Positions 32,305 through 41,474 of a stretch of DNA of 64,000 nucleotides are shown here, in pieces. The stretch lies in contig OY970386.1 of NCBI GenBank assembly GCA_963719465.1, positions 1,488,001 through 1,552,000 on the forward strand. Reading direction: 5' to 3'. The first letter of the stretch is position 1; each line of letters opens with the position of its first letter. The notes below the pieces were generated by a model. The model had not been told where the DNA came from. It was given only the letters and a program-made list of their open reading frames with translations, and made no database searches. The translations under genes and the position numbers were made by a program. The stretch is from JALHUB01 sp963719465. GTDB lineage: Bacteria; Chloroflexota; Dehalococcoidia; DSTF01; JALHUB01.

Positions 32305-33038
32305 TGGCACTGACACAAGCCAAGAGCGATGCGCTAGAGGGCAGGGCCAATCATGCGGGCCGAGCAACCAGCCTTTCCGAAGCGCGGCCCAAAGGGAAGC
32401 GACGGCAAGACACGCTGCCCCATCTGATAGCTTCGACGGCGGTGCGGAGAGCGCTTCGGCCGGTAGCGGAACGGCTTTCCGAGGCAAGCACGCCGGCGGT
32501 CCTCAGCGTGGCCAGCGCGCAGCCAGGCGAGGGGAAGACGCTCGTGGCGGGAAGCCTCGCCGTCATGCTCGCGGAGACGATGGGGAAGAGAGTCCTGCTG
32601 GTCGACGCCAACATGGAGAGCCGCGCGGTCCACCAGCTCTTCGATCTCACGGCCGCGCCGGGCCTCGGCGATTGCCTGCGCGGGCAGTCGAAGCTGGCGG
32701 AGGCGGTGAGCCAGGTCCGGGGGCTGAACGTGCTGCCCGCGGGCAAGGGAGCGGATTCGGCGCGACTGCTGCATACCGGCGGCGCAAAGCAATTACTGGA
32801 CGAAATGCGGCAGAGATACGACCTGACGCTTATCGACCTTCCGGCGTTGAGCTGCTGCGATGAGGCCGCGGCGCTGTGCGAGTGGTCCGACGGCGTCATC
32901 ATGGTGGTTCGCGCGAACGCGGTGCGCGCCTCAACTGTGCAGCAGGCGCTGAAGATGATCGACTCGCGAAAGCTGGTGGGCGTCATTCTCAACCGGGAGA
33001 AGCCGACATTGCCCGGCTGGCTGAGACGCTGGTTCTAG
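32304..33038 (+). CDS. CpsD/CapB-like BY-kinase or ParA-type ATPase
   Basis: The 244-residue ATPase has Walker A SAQPGEGKT, Walker A' VLLVDANME and Walker B LTLIDLPAL, the pattern of bacterial tyrosine autokinases. There is no Tyr-rich C-terminal cluster: it ends PTLPGWLRRWF, so autophosphorylation on Tyr is doubtful. It pairs with the Wzz-like protein to regulate polymer length or export. Confidence 0.83.
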   Translation: MALTQAKSDALEGRANHAGRATSLSEARPKGKRRQDTLPHLIASTAVRRALRPVAERLSEASTPAVLSVASAQPGEGKTLVAGSLAVMLAETMGKRVLLVDANMESRAVHQLFDLTAAPGLGDCLRGQSKLAEAVSQVRGLNVLPAGKGADSARLLHTGGAKQLLDEMRQRYDLTLIDLPALSCCDEAAALCEWSDGVIMVVRANAVRASTVQQALKMIDSRKLVGVILNREKPTLPGWLRRWF

Positions 33039-33047
33039 GGAAACGCA

Positions 33048-33188
33048 ATGCAAGGACTTGTCCTGCTCGTGTTAGTTCTGGTCCTGTTCGTCGTGCTGGG
33101 CCTGCGGGTCAAAGACGTGAGCGGCCCGGTGCGGATGGTCATCGCGACGGTGGCGGTTGTGATTACCGGCTGGTACCTGCTGTTCTGA
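33048..33188 (+). CDS. small two-helix membrane protein (46 residues)
   Basis: A 47-codon frame fills the gap between the ATPase and the flippase. It encodes MQGLVLLVLVLVLFVVLGLR, a short KDVSGPV loop and a second helix VIATVAVVITGWYLLF. It has two transmembrane segments and no family I recognise. Tight packing (9 bases after the previous stop, 10 before the next start) and clean hydrophobicity suggest a real small protein of the locus. Confidence 0.6.
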   Translation: MQGLVLLVLVLVLFVVLGLRVKDVSGPVRMVIATVAVVITGWYLLF

Positions 33189-33198
33189 GCGGATTGAG

Positions 33199-34725
33199 AT
33201 GAAACAACTCGCGAAAGTGGCCGATAACGTCGTCGCCCTCCTGGTGCGCCAGTTGCTGACCTGGTCGCTGACGGGCATCCTTATGGTCTTCTTCCTGCCG
33301 CGGCTGCTGGGCGACCAGGGGCTGGGGAAGATCACGTTCGCCATAAACCTGATACCGATGCTGCTCGTCGTGACCAACCTGGGGACGGCTACTTTTACCG
33401 TCAAGCAGGTCGCGCTGGGCAGGGAGCGTCTCTCGGAGATGCTCTGGCACGCCTATGCCGTCCGGCTGGCGATGGGGCTGGTGGTGGGCGCGTCCGTCGT
33501 GCTGGCGGTCAACGTCAGCGGCGTCGACGCCGACACGAAGCGCGTGCTCAGCATCGCCAGTCTCACGCTCATCGTCATGGGCTTCGACGCGGCGCAGATC
33601 GCGGCGCTGCAGGGTCTGGAGCAGATGCGCCGAATAGCCATGGCCGAGGTGGCGAACAAGACGACGCTGCTGATCGTCGGCGTGGCCGTCCTGGTCAGCG
33701 GCTGGGGAGTGGTGGCCTATGCGATGGCGATGCTCATCGGCTCGCTGGTGGGCTTCTGCGTCAACTTCTCCTTCCTGGCGCGTCGCTACCTGCGGCGGCC
33801 GGCTCTGAGCCCTATCCTCGCGCGCGGCCTGCTGGTGGGCGGCTTTCCCTTTCTCCTGACAGGCGCCGTCTACCAGTTCTACAGCTCCTCCGACGCCGTG
33901 ATGCTCCGCTTCCTGACGCGGGACGCCGTGGTCGGCTGGTACGGCGCGGCCAACCAGCTGTACGGGACGCTGAACTTCGTGCCGCTTGTCATCATCACGG
34001 CGCTTCTGCCGGCGCTCACACGCTTTCACAAAGAGGACAAGGAGACGATGCGCGTCGCCGTCGAAAAGGGAATGCTGGCGGTGCTGATGACCGGCGTGCC
34101 AATCGCGGCCGGTTGCATCATCCTGTCCGGCGACCTGATCCGCATGCTGCACTATCCCCCGGAGTTCACCCATTCCGTGCCGCTGCTGGCGATCCTGGCG
34201 CTCACGCTGCCGGTGACGGGCTCGCTGATGCTGGTCGGAACGGTGGTCATCGCGGCCGACAAGCAGAAGCAGTGGGCGATAGTCATGGCTATTACCACGG
34301 CTGTGAGCATTGCAATCGAAGTGCCGTTCATCATCCTGTTCCAGCGCGTCTACGCAAACGGCGCCATCGGCGTTTCGGTGGCGGCCGTCCTCAGCGAGTC
34401 ATTCATGCTGGCGCTGGGCATAAGGCTCATCCCGAAAGGCATCGTCGGACGAGAGACTGCGCTGGGCTGCGCGCGCGCGGTGGCAGCGTCGACGGTGATG
34501 TTCGCGGCGATGGCCGCGGTCAAGCTGACGCATGACCCGGGCTTCATCCCGCTTGTCATGTTGGGCGGCCCGGTCTATGTGATTTCGCTCGTGGCTTTCC
34601 GCGGCGTGACGGTGGGCGAGCTGCGATTCCTCGCGAGCACTATCGTCTCGCAGCGGCGGGGCGAGGGTGCTCCTTCGGGGCAGAGCGGCGTCGCAGAAAC
34701 AACGTTGGGAAGCGAGGGGGTGTGA
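33199..34725 (+). CDS. Wzx-type polysaccharide flippase
   Basis: The 508-residue MOP-superfamily protein has about 12-14 hydrophobic segments. The N-terminal pattern VVALLVRQLLTWSLTGILMVFFLPRLLGDQGLG is typical of Wzx/RfbX proteins, followed by GGFPFLLTGAVYQFYSSSDAVML and VVGWYGAANQLYG. It moves lipid-linked repeat units across the membrane for polymerisation by the Wzy-like protein downstream. The next gene begins at its stop codon. Confidence 0.87.
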   Translation: MKQLAKVADNVVALLVRQLLTWSLTGILMVFFLPRLLGDQGLGKITFAINLIPMLLVVTNLGTATFTVKQVALGRERLSEMLWHAYAVRLAMGLVVGASVVLAVNVSGVDADTKRVLSIASLTLIVMGFDAAQIAALQGLEQMRRIAMAEVANKTTLLIVGVAVLVSGWGVVAYAMAMLIGSLVGFCVNFSFLARRYLRRPALSPILARGLLVGGFPFLLTGAVYQFYSSSDAVMLRFLTRDAVVGWYGAANQLYGTLNFVPLVIITALLPALTRFHKEDKETMRVAVEKGMLAVLMTGVPIAAGCIILSGDLIRMLHYPPEFTHSVPLLAILALTLPVTGSLMLVGTVVIAADKQKQWAIVMAITTAVSIAIEVPFIILFQRVYANGAIGVSVAAVLSESFMLALGIRLIPKGIVGRETALGCARAVAASTVMFAAMAAVKLTHDPGFIPLVMLGGPVYVISLVAFRGVTVGELRFLASTIVSQRRGEGAPSGQSGVAETTLGSEGV

Positions 34726-34727
34726 CT

Positions 34728-35759
34728 ATGACGATAGCGAGCCGCCGTCGAGAAGAGGTCATTCCGACGGACCAGAAACGAAGCGTCGCGACGCTGACCT
34801 GCAGCGTGATTATCCCGACGCATAATCGCCGCCATCTTCTGGACAAGACGCTCGATTGCCTTTGCCGTCAGACGACGGATATCAGCGCCATCGAGGTCAT
34901 CGTGGTGGCGGACGGCTGCGACGACGGGACGGCGGAGATGTTGCGTTCGCAACGGTGGCCGTTTGCCTTGCGCGTACTGGAGCACGCGGAGTGTTGCTCG
35001 GCCGCGTCGCGCAACGCTGCCGCTGCGGTCGCGCGGGCACCGGTGCTGATCTTCCTTGACGACGACGTAATGGCGGCGCCGGACCTGGTCGAGAAGCACC
35101 TGGCCGCGCATGCCGACGGCGAGGCGGCGGTTGCTATTGGCCGGCTGGCGCCGGCTTCCATCCGCGGCGTGCCCGGCTGGTGGCGCTGGCTGGAGACGCA
35201 GCTCGAGAAGCAATACAGCGCGCTGCTCGGCGGCAGGCGGGAGGCAAATGGCCTCTGCCTCTACAGCGGCAACTGTTCGATAAACCGCGACGCTTTCGTC
35301 AGGGCCGGCGGCTTCAATGAGAAGCTGTTGCACTCGGAGGACATTGAGCTGGGACTCCGCCTGCAGAAGGCCGAGCTTCCGTTCCGTCTGGCGCTCGACG
35401 CGGCGGCCGAGCACTGGGGGTATCGCAATTATCAGTCCTGGCGCGACATGGCCTACACCTACGGCCGCTGGGACGCCGACCTCATCTTCAAGGCGGAGTT
35501 CCCATCGTCTTTGGGGCGACTGCGCGAGGAGTTCCGCGAGCGCGGCGCCCTGAGGCGAAGGGTAATCCGTTCCGTTCTCGGCGACGAGTCGCGCTTCGAG
35601 CCTTTCATCGCCGGCTGCCGCGCTCTGGCTTTCCTGAGCGGCGTCGCCCGACTTCGCCCGATCGAGCGCAAGGCGTACGGCGCAATCTACGACATAACGT
35701 ACTGGAAGGGCGTCTCCGACGGTCTTGGCGGTCTGCGGGCGATGGAGGAGGCGTCATGA
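34728..35759 (+). CDS. GT2 family glycosyltransferase
   Basis: The 343-residue enzyme has the GT-A fold: CSVIIPTHNRRHLLDKTLDCL, VVADGCDDGTAEML, and the metal-binding LIFLDDDVMAAPDL. Acceptor-side motifs are SGNCSINRDAFVRAGGFNE and SEDIELGLRL. It has no transmembrane anchor. I prefer the ATG at 34728 to the GTG at 34722, which overlaps the flippase stop. It probably adds one sugar of the repeat unit on the cytoplasmic face. Confidence 0.88.
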   Translation: MTIASRRREEVIPTDQKRSVATLTCSVIIPTHNRRHLLDKTLDCLCRQTTDISAIEVIVVADGCDDGTAEMLRSQRWPFALRVLEHAECCSAASRNAAAAVARAPVLIFLDDDVMAAPDLVEKHLAAHADGEAAVAIGRLAPASIRGVPGWWRWLETQLEKQYSALLGGRREANGLCLYSGNCSINRDAFVRAGGFNEKLLHSEDIELGLRLQKAELPFRLALDAAAEHWGYRNYQSWRDMAYTYGRWDADLIFKAEFPSSLGRLREEFRERGALRRRVIRSVLGDESRFEPFIAGCRALAFLSGVARLRPIERKAYGAIYDITYWKGVSDGLGGLRAMEEAS

Positions 35760-36654
35760 CGGCGGGCAGCGAGCTGGCGGTCGGGCGGGTGAACGTCTCT
35801 TCTCCTGAGCGAGTACCTTCGACGGCGCAGCTCTATCGCTTCAGTCTGGCGGTCGGCGCGCGGGCCCTGCTCAGGCGACGGTTCCGGGCCGCGATTCCGC
35901 GTCTTCTCGGTCCGCTTTCCTATCCCCGCGGCATGGAGTTTCGCCTGGCACTCGAGGAGCTATCGCTGGGCGAACGGGAGCGCGTGCTGGACGTGGCCAG
36001 CCCCAAGCTGCTGTTCGTCTGGCTGGCCGCGAAGACGCAGCTCCGGCTGACAGCCACGGATATCATGGAGACCTTCATGGCGCCGACGCGGGACCTCCTG
36101 CAGAGCGCCGGGCTGGAGGAGCAGATCGGCGGGCGGCTGCGGTTGGAGCAACAGGACGCGCGCTCGCTGAGCTATCCGGACGGCTCGTTCGACGCGGCGT
36201 ACTCGATTTCCGTGATCGAGCACATTCCAGACGACGGCGATGCCCGGGCTATGCGGGAGATCGCGCGCGTGCTGCGTCCGGGGGGGCGCGTCTGCCTGAC
36301 GGTCCCGTTCTCCGAGCGATACGAGGAGGAGTGGGTGCGCCGCGACGTTTCGAGCGCCGGCGACGGGGCGGCGAGAGGGTGTTCTATCAGCGCCGGTACG
36401 ATGACGCGGCGCTGGACGGGCGGATCGTGGCGCCTTCGGGGCTGCTGGAGGTGTCGCGCCGCTACTTCGGCGAGCCGGGGCTGAGGTTTGACCGACGCTG
36501 GAATCGCATACTACTGGCCTTTCGCGCCGGCCTGGCCTGGCTTCAGCCGCTCTTCGAGCGCGTCTTCCTGCGGGAGCTGCCCGCAACAGACCGCGAGCGG
36601 GCCATCGGCGCGGCGCTGACGCTTGTAAAGGAGGAGGACGCCGTTGGCGGTTGA
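35756..36654 (+). CDS. class I SAM-dependent methyltransferase (frameshifted)
   Basis: The SAM motifs are VLDVASPKLLFVWLA, LTATDIMETF, DARSLSYPDGSFDAAYSISVIEHIPDDGD and EIARVLRPGGRVCLTVPFSERYEEEW. The frame then degenerates and ends at 36484. The continuation ERRRRGGERVFYQRRYDDAA to KEEDAVGG is in another frame, stop at 36652-36654. The junction is GACGTTTCGAG at 36344; one missing base (expected GACGTCTTCGAG) rejoins them into about 299 residues. It overlaps the GT2 gene by ATGA and the Wzy gene by 11 bases. It probably methylates a glycan or its precursor. Confidence 0.82.
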
Positions 36655-38173
36655 CGTTTTGCAGGCGCCGGCCCCGGGAGTTCAGAAGGCGAGGCAACGG
36701 CTGTTTGTCCCTGCGGCGCTGGGCATCACTTTGCTTATGGCCCTGGTGACCGTCGAATTCGGCGTTGCCAGACAGGACATGGTGGTGCCGGCGGGTCTGC
36801 TGGCCGGGCTTATCGCCGTGCCGCTAATCCTGCGGAAGCCGATTGCCGGCATCTTCCTCATCTTCGCGTCGGCCGTCGTCGTCGATAGCGGTAGCCTCGG
36901 GTTTGGTTTTCAGGCGACAGCCTCCATCCCGGCCTTCAGGGACATCGGTCCGTTCTTCGTCAACCCGCTGGAACTGCTGATGGTCATCGTCGCCGCCGGC
37001 TTGCTCTTGCGCCTGGGCGGCAAGCTGGCCTGGCGTCCGGTGCCGTTGTTCCTGCCGTTCACGGTGTTCATGGCGGTCGTCGCGTTCGGCGTCGTTCACG
37101 GCATGCTAACGCACGGCAACTTCAAGATCGCGCTCTGGACGGTGCGGCCGCTGGCGTACCTCTATCTGGCTTACCTGCTGACGTTCCAGCTGGTGCGCGA
37201 CCAACGTCATGTGACGGCGCTGCTGTGGATATTCATCCTCGGCGTGTCGCTGAAGGGGGCGATCGGCTGGTGGCGCTATTACGTCGACCTGGGCGGCAGC
37301 CTGGCCGGGCTGAACGGCATTGCGGGAGCAAACTCCGTTATGGCACATGAGGAGTCGCTGTTCTACGCCGGACTGATGCTGCTGGCCCTGGTCCAGCTTC
37401 TCTACGGCGCGCCGCGCGGGCAACGAACGGCGACGCTGCTGGCGATGCCGCTGGTGCTGGTTCCTTTCCTGGCCAACCAGCGACGCGCCGGCGAGCTTGC
37501 CCTGATCATCGCGCTGCCGCTGCTATGCATCATGACGCTGATGCTCCTGCCGAAGCGGCGAAACATCGTCATCGGCGGTCTCGTGCTTGCGGGGGTGTTT
37601 CTGCCCTTCTACACGGCCGCTTCCTGGAACCACCAGTCGCTTGTCACGGAGCCGATTCGGGCGGTGCAATCCGGCCTGACGCCGGATACCCGTGACAAGC
37701 TGTCGAACGATTATCGCACCATCGAAGACTACGACCTCATGTATACGGCGAAGCATAACCCGCTGCTGGGAATCGGCTACGGCAAGGAGATGACGCAGGC
37801 GAAGCTCTTGCCAAACATCAGCGCCCAGTTCTCATGGTTCAAGATCGAGCCTCACAACTCGATCCTATGGATTCTGATGACGCTGGGATTCGTCGGCTTC
37901 GTGCTGTTCTGGTTCTTCCTGGGCTCGGCGATAGCGCGGATGATGCAAACGGCGCGACGGCTGCCGCGGTCCGTCGACAAGGGGATTGTCGCCTTCACGT
38001 TGCTAATGCTCTCCTCGCTGCTGGTATTCGGGATGCTCGACCAGGGCCTTCTGAGCGCGCGCGCGATGATCGCGGTCGGCGTGCTGATGGGCATCGTCTT
38101 CGCGCTGCCGCACCTGGACTCGGCGCCGAAAGGGGAAGAGGCGGTTGCGACGGAGGGGGAACAGGATGACTAG
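36644..38173 (+). CDS. O-antigen polymerase/ligase-like (Wzy/WaaL) membrane protein
   Basis: The 509-residue protein has about 12 transmembrane segments and one large extracellular loop. The loop contains the Wzy_C signature region: NDYRTIEDYDLMYTAKHNPLLGIGYGKEM and EPHNSILWILMTLGFVGFVLF. This matches polymerases and ligases that join undecaprenyl-linked repeats. The start is TTG behind AAGGAGGAGG. It overlaps the acetyltransferase gene downstream by eight bases. Confidence 0.85.
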   Translation: MAVDVLQAPAPGVQKARQRLFVPAALGITLLMALVTVEFGVARQDMVVPAGLLAGLIAVPLILRKPIAGIFLIFASAVVVDSGSLGFGFQATASIPAFRDIGPFFVNPLELLMVIVAAGLLLRLGGKLAWRPVPLFLPFTVFMAVVAFGVVHGMLTHGNFKIALWTVRPLAYLYLAYLLTFQLVRDQRHVTALLWIFILGVSLKGAIGWWRYYVDLGGSLAGLNGIAGANSVMAHEESLFYAGLMLLALVQLLYGAPRGQRTATLLAMPLVLVPFLANQRRAGELALIIALPLLCIMTLMLLPKRRNIVIGGLVLAGVFLPFYTAASWNHQSLVTEPIRAVQSGLTPDTRDKLSNDYRTIEDYDLMYTAKHNPLLGIGYGKEMTQAKLLPNISAQFSWFKIEPHNSILWILMTLGFVGFVLFWFFLGSAIARMMQTARRLPRSVDKGIVAFTLLMLSSLLVFGMLDQGLLSARAMIAVGVLMGIVFALPHLDSAPKGEEAVATEGEQDD

Positions 38174-38801
38174 CGCTCCCAACGGCCATTACGCGTCGGA
38201 GGCGGCGATTCGCATCACCCCGCAACTGCTGCGGCGCAAGACGGGCGAGGCGCTGGGCGCTTTCCACTTCAAGCTGAGGCTCGCCAACATTCTGCTGGCA
38301 CCTCTCCCGCTTCTTGTTGGGAAGCATGTGCGAGCCTGGGTCTACCGCCTCGCCGGCCTGCGAATCGGCTCGAACAGCAAGTTCCTGAGCAACGCCACGT
38401 TCGATGCCCTCGGCAACCCGTACTCGAATCTGCGCATCGGCCGCTGCTCGCAGGTCGGGATCGGCTGCCATTTCAGCCTGAACGCGCCGGTCGACATCGG
38501 CGACAACGTGGTGCTGGGGCATTACGTTCGCATAGTCACCGATACGCACGAGCTGGGCCCGCCGACGCGGCGCTGCGGCGAACGACGGCCGCTGCCTGTC
38601 CGCATCGAGGACGGCGCCTGGATAGCAAGCAACGTGACGATTCTGCCGGGCGTGACAATCGGCCGGGGAAGCGTCGTTGCCAGCGGGGCGGTGGTCACGC
38701 GCGACGTGCCGCCAAACAGTCTGAGCGGAGGTGTCCCGGCGGCGGTGCTGCGCGAGCTGCCGGAGGGGGAGCGCTCCGAGCTCGAGTTGCTGGCGAGATG
38801 A
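38166..38801 (+). CDS. hexapeptide-repeat O-acetyltransferase, first copy
   Basis: The 211-residue protein is of the WbbJ/LacA type. A helical N-terminus is followed by beta-helix repeats (LRIGSNSKFLSNATFDALGNPYSNLRIGR, VDIGDNVVLGHYVRIVTDTHELG, IASNVTILPGVTIGRGSVVASGAVVTRDV) and the end GGVPAAVLRELP. The catalytic His is likely that of TDTHELG. It is followed by a close relative of the same length class, suggesting duplication. It probably acetylates sugar hydroxyls of the polysaccharide. Confidence 0.87.
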   Translation: MTSAPNGHYASEAAIRITPQLLRRKTGEALGAFHFKLRLANILLAPLPLLVGKHVRAWVYRLAGLRIGSNSKFLSNATFDALGNPYSNLRIGRCSQVGIGCHFSLNAPVDIGDNVVLGHYVRIVTDTHELGPPTRRCGERRPLPVRIEDGAWIASNVTILPGVTIGRGSVVASGAVVTRDVPPNSLSGGVPAAVLRELPEGERSELELLAR

Positions 38802-38830
38802 AATCTTAGACCCGCCACAGGAGTGTGTCT

Positions 38831-39520
38831 ATGGAAGCGAACAACGACGGAAACGGAAACGGGCAATCGCGGGCCTGGCAGGCTCTGGAGGAGCTGTACG
38901 CCTCGCATGGGCAGAAGCGGTCGCTGCGGCAACGCCTGAAGAGCATACGGGCCCAGCTTGCGATGGAGGTGTCCGAGATGCACGTCGCCTTCACCGTCGC
39001 GAACGTGCTGCTCGCGCCGCTGCCGATGGCCGTGGGGCGGCGTGTCCGGCCGATGGTGTATCGCCGTTTGGGGATGCGAATCGGCCGCGGGACGCTCTTG
39101 AACAGCCCCTGGCATCTCGAGGGGATGGGCAATCCGTACAGCCGCGTGACCATCGGCGACCATTGCGTGCTGCGGCGCGTCCGAATCGAAGCGAACGCGC
39201 TCGTGAGCGTCGGCGACTGGGTGCAGATCAGCGACGGCGTCACGATTACGACGGACACGCACGAGATCGGCCGCTCGGACAGGCGCATGGGCATGCTGAA
39301 GAGCCGGCCGATAGAGATCGGAAACGGCGCCTGGATTCAGCGGAACTCATTCGTAGCGGGCGTGAACATCGGTGATGGGGCGATAGTGGCGGCGGGCGCC
39401 GTCGTGACGAAGGAGGTGTCTCCCAACACGCTGGTCGGCGGCGTTCCGGCGCGCGCGATCCGGGAGCTGCCGACGGGCAGGGAGGACGTTGTTTCGACGC
39501 CCCAGGCGGTATCGCCGTGA
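38831..39520 (+). CDS. hexapeptide-repeat O-acetyltransferase, second copy
   Basis: The 229-residue relative of the preceding gene shares layout and text: FTVANVLLAPLPMAVGRRVRPMVYR, ISDGVTITTDTHEIGR, NSFVAGVNIGDGAIVAAGAVVTKEV, GGVPARAIRELP. It has an Asn/Gly-rich N-terminus and an extra helix. The ATG follows CAGGAG; an in-frame GTG six bases upstream is possible. Its stop overlaps the deacetylase start (GTGA). Confidence 0.87.
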   Translation: MEANNDGNGNGQSRAWQALEELYASHGQKRSLRQRLKSIRAQLAMEVSEMHVAFTVANVLLAPLPMAVGRRVRPMVYRRLGMRIGRGTLLNSPWHLEGMGNPYSRVTIGDHCVLRRVRIEANALVSVGDWVQISDGVTITTDTHEIGRSDRRMGMLKSRPIEIGNGAWIQRNSFVAGVNIGDGAIVAAGAVVTKEVSPNTLVGGVPARAIRELPTGREDVVSTPQAVSP

Positions 39521-40305
39521 ACAACTGGCTGCCGATCCTGACGTACCATCGCATCTGCGACCAGCCACGCGCGGAAGACCCGCTGGGCCTGTGCACGCGG
39601 CCGCAGGACCTGGAGCGCGTCCTGCGTTACCTGACGGCGCATCGCTACCGCTTCGTCTCGCTGGACACGGCGGTGCGCGTGCTCGCCGCTGGAAGAGGCA
39701 GGAGAGAGCGGCTGGCTTGCCTCACATTCGACGACGGCTACCGCGATTTCTATACGACCGCCTTCCCGATTCTGCGGAAGCACGGCGCGTCCGCCACCGT
39801 CTTCCTCGTCGTCGACTACCTGGGCGGTACGAACCGCTGGGACGACGTTTACGGCCTTCCGGCGGTGCCGCTGATGGACGAGCGCCAGGTACGGGAGCTG
39901 GACGCGGCGGGAATCGAGTTCGGGTCGCACACGCTGACCCATCCGCGACTCACGCAGCTCGGGCCAGCCGACCAGGCACGAGAGGTGATCGATTCGCGCA
40001 GGAGGCTGGAGACGTTGCTCGGCCACGCCGTGCCCTACTTCTGCTATCCGCACCTGGACTGCGATCAAGAGGTGCAAACGCTGGTCCGACGCGCCGGCTA
40101 TCGGGCCGCGTTCGGCGGCGAGCAGGCGGCCAACGAGCCTTATCTTTTGCATCGCATCAACGTGTCGCAGGTGGCCTGGCCGCTGGCGCTGATGCGCTTG
40201 TGGGGCTGGCGATACGCGCTGCAGAGGAGCGCGCCGCTCCGAAACCTGAAGCACTTGCTAACGCCGGCGCACCAGCCGGACAAGATTGTGGAGGTGGGCA
40301 GATGA
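39517..40305 (+). CDS. polysaccharide deacetylase (NodB domain)
   Basis: The 262-residue carbohydrate esterase family 4-type protein has ILTYHRICD, the catalytic LTFDDGYRDFYTTAFPIL and the metal His pair FGSHTLTHPRLTQL, then YFCYPHLDCD. It has no signal peptide, so it probably acts on cytoplasmic precursors or is exported otherwise. The start is GTG, overlapping the previous stop, and its own stop overlaps the GNAT gene by ATGA. Confidence 0.88.
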   Translation: MNNWLPILTYHRICDQPRAEDPLGLCTRPQDLERVLRYLTAHRYRFVSLDTAVRVLAAGRGRRERLACLTFDDGYRDFYTTAFPILRKHGASATVFLVVDYLGGTNRWDDVYGLPAVPLMDERQVRELDAAGIEFGSHTLTHPRLTQLGPADQAREVIDSRRRLETLLGHAVPYFCYPHLDCDQEVQTLVRRAGYRAAFGGEQAANEPYLLHRINVSQVAWPLALMRLWGWRYALQRSAPLRNLKHLLTPAHQPDKIVEVGR

Positions 40306-41474
40306 AGCAGCTATCAGAAACGCCGTTGCAGGTCTCGCGTCTCGATACCCTCGAGGAGATGGCGGGGCTCCGGGATGAGTGGCACGACCTGGAGTCTCGC
40401 TGCGCTGGGCTGACGCCGTTCTCGACCTGGGAGTGGTGCGACGCTATCGGACGCTACCGCCTGAACGGAGAGCCTCTCTCGGTGTTCACGCTGCGGGAGA
40501 ACGGGCGGTTGCTGGGCATTGCGCCGTTCGGCAGGGCGCGATTCGCCGGCCTGAAAGTGCTGCGGCTGCTGAGCTCCGGCCTCGGGCGCTACTCATTCGC
40601 CGATTACCAGGACCTGGTGATCGACGAGGAGCATCGGGAGAAGGTGGTCGAGGCGCTGTGCGACGCGCTGGCGGCGGATGGTGGGTGGAATGCGCTTCAC
40701 TTCCAGGAGATGCCTGCCTGGTCGAAGACAGTGGCCGGGATCATCGCCGCGGCGTCGAAGCGAGGCTGGCCGGCGGCCCTTCAGTCCGCGAGCGACGTGC
40801 ACATGCTTAACATGAGCGGCGACTGGGAGGGCTACAGGCAGTCGTTATCGCGTTCCGTACGCAACGACACCGGGCGGCAAACGCGAAAGCTCTTCGGCGA
40901 GCACGCGGCGTCGTTCGTCACGGTGAGCCAGGACACGGCGGCCGCAGCCAAGGCGATGGAGGATTTATTCGACCTGCACACGCGGCGCTGGCAGGCCGTC
41001 GGCCAGCCCGGGATATTCCAGACTCAGACGCGGCGGGACTTCCATCGAGAGGTCGCGCAACGCTTCGCCGAGCGCGGCATGCTGACGCTGTCGCTGCTCC
41101 AGGCCGGCGACGAGACCATCGCCATCAAGTACGGCTTCCGGAACGATGGGACGGTCTACTACTACAGCACCGGCTCAAGTCCGGACGAGCAATGGCGGCG
41201 GTTCCGGCTGGGCATGATACTCGACTTCCAGATAATGGAGGACGCGTTTGCCCGCGGCCTGCACTGCATCGACCTGATGCGCGGCGAAAGCCACTACAAG
41301 GACCACTACCGGATGGACACGCACCTGAACCAGGATCTGCTCGTCTTCCGCGACCGTCGCGCGCGGCTTCAGTATGAGACGGCGGTCTCCGCCCGCGCTG
41401 CGGCCGCGCGGCTGCGCAACGGCCTGCGCGACCGCCTGCACGCGATGAAGAGCAAGAGCGGCGAGGACGAATGA
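40302..41474 (+). CDS. GNAT/FemAB-like acyl- or aminoacyltransferase (CelD/BcsL-like)
   Basis: The 390-residue protein contains a double GNAT-like fold (PF13480 type): FSTWEWCDAIGRY, LGIAPFGRARFAGLKVLRLLSSG, RSVRNDTGRQTRKLF, LLQAGDETIAIKYGFRNDGTVYYYSTGSSPDEQWRRF and DLMRGESHYKDHY. Relatives near polysaccharide genes include CelD and FemAB-related proteins of exopolysaccharide clusters. Substrate is unknown. It is translationally coupled on both sides by ATGA overlaps. Confidence 0.8.
   Translation: MKQLSETPLQVSRLDTLEEMAGLRDEWHDLESRCAGLTPFSTWEWCDAIGRYRLNGEPLSVFTLRENGRLLGIAPFGRARFAGLKVLRLLSSGLGRYSFADYQDLVIDEEHREKVVEALCDALAADGGWNALHFQEMPAWSKTVAGIIAAASKRGWPAALQSASDVHMLNMSGDWEGYRQSLSRSVRNDTGRQTRKLFGEHAASFVTVSQDTAAAAKAMEDLFDLHTRRWQAVGQPGIFQTQTRRDFHREVAQRFAERGMLTLSLLQAGDETIAIKYGFRNDGTVYYYSTGSSPDEQWRRFRLGMILDFQIMEDAFARGLHCIDLMRGESHYKDHYRMDTHLNQDLLVFRDRRARLQYETAVSARAAAARLRNGLRDRLHAMKSKSGEDE

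Noticed and set aside
39489..41474. 661-codon plus-strand frame
   Set aside because: Its first 270 codons are a shadow of the deacetylase; the real gene starts at ATG 40302.
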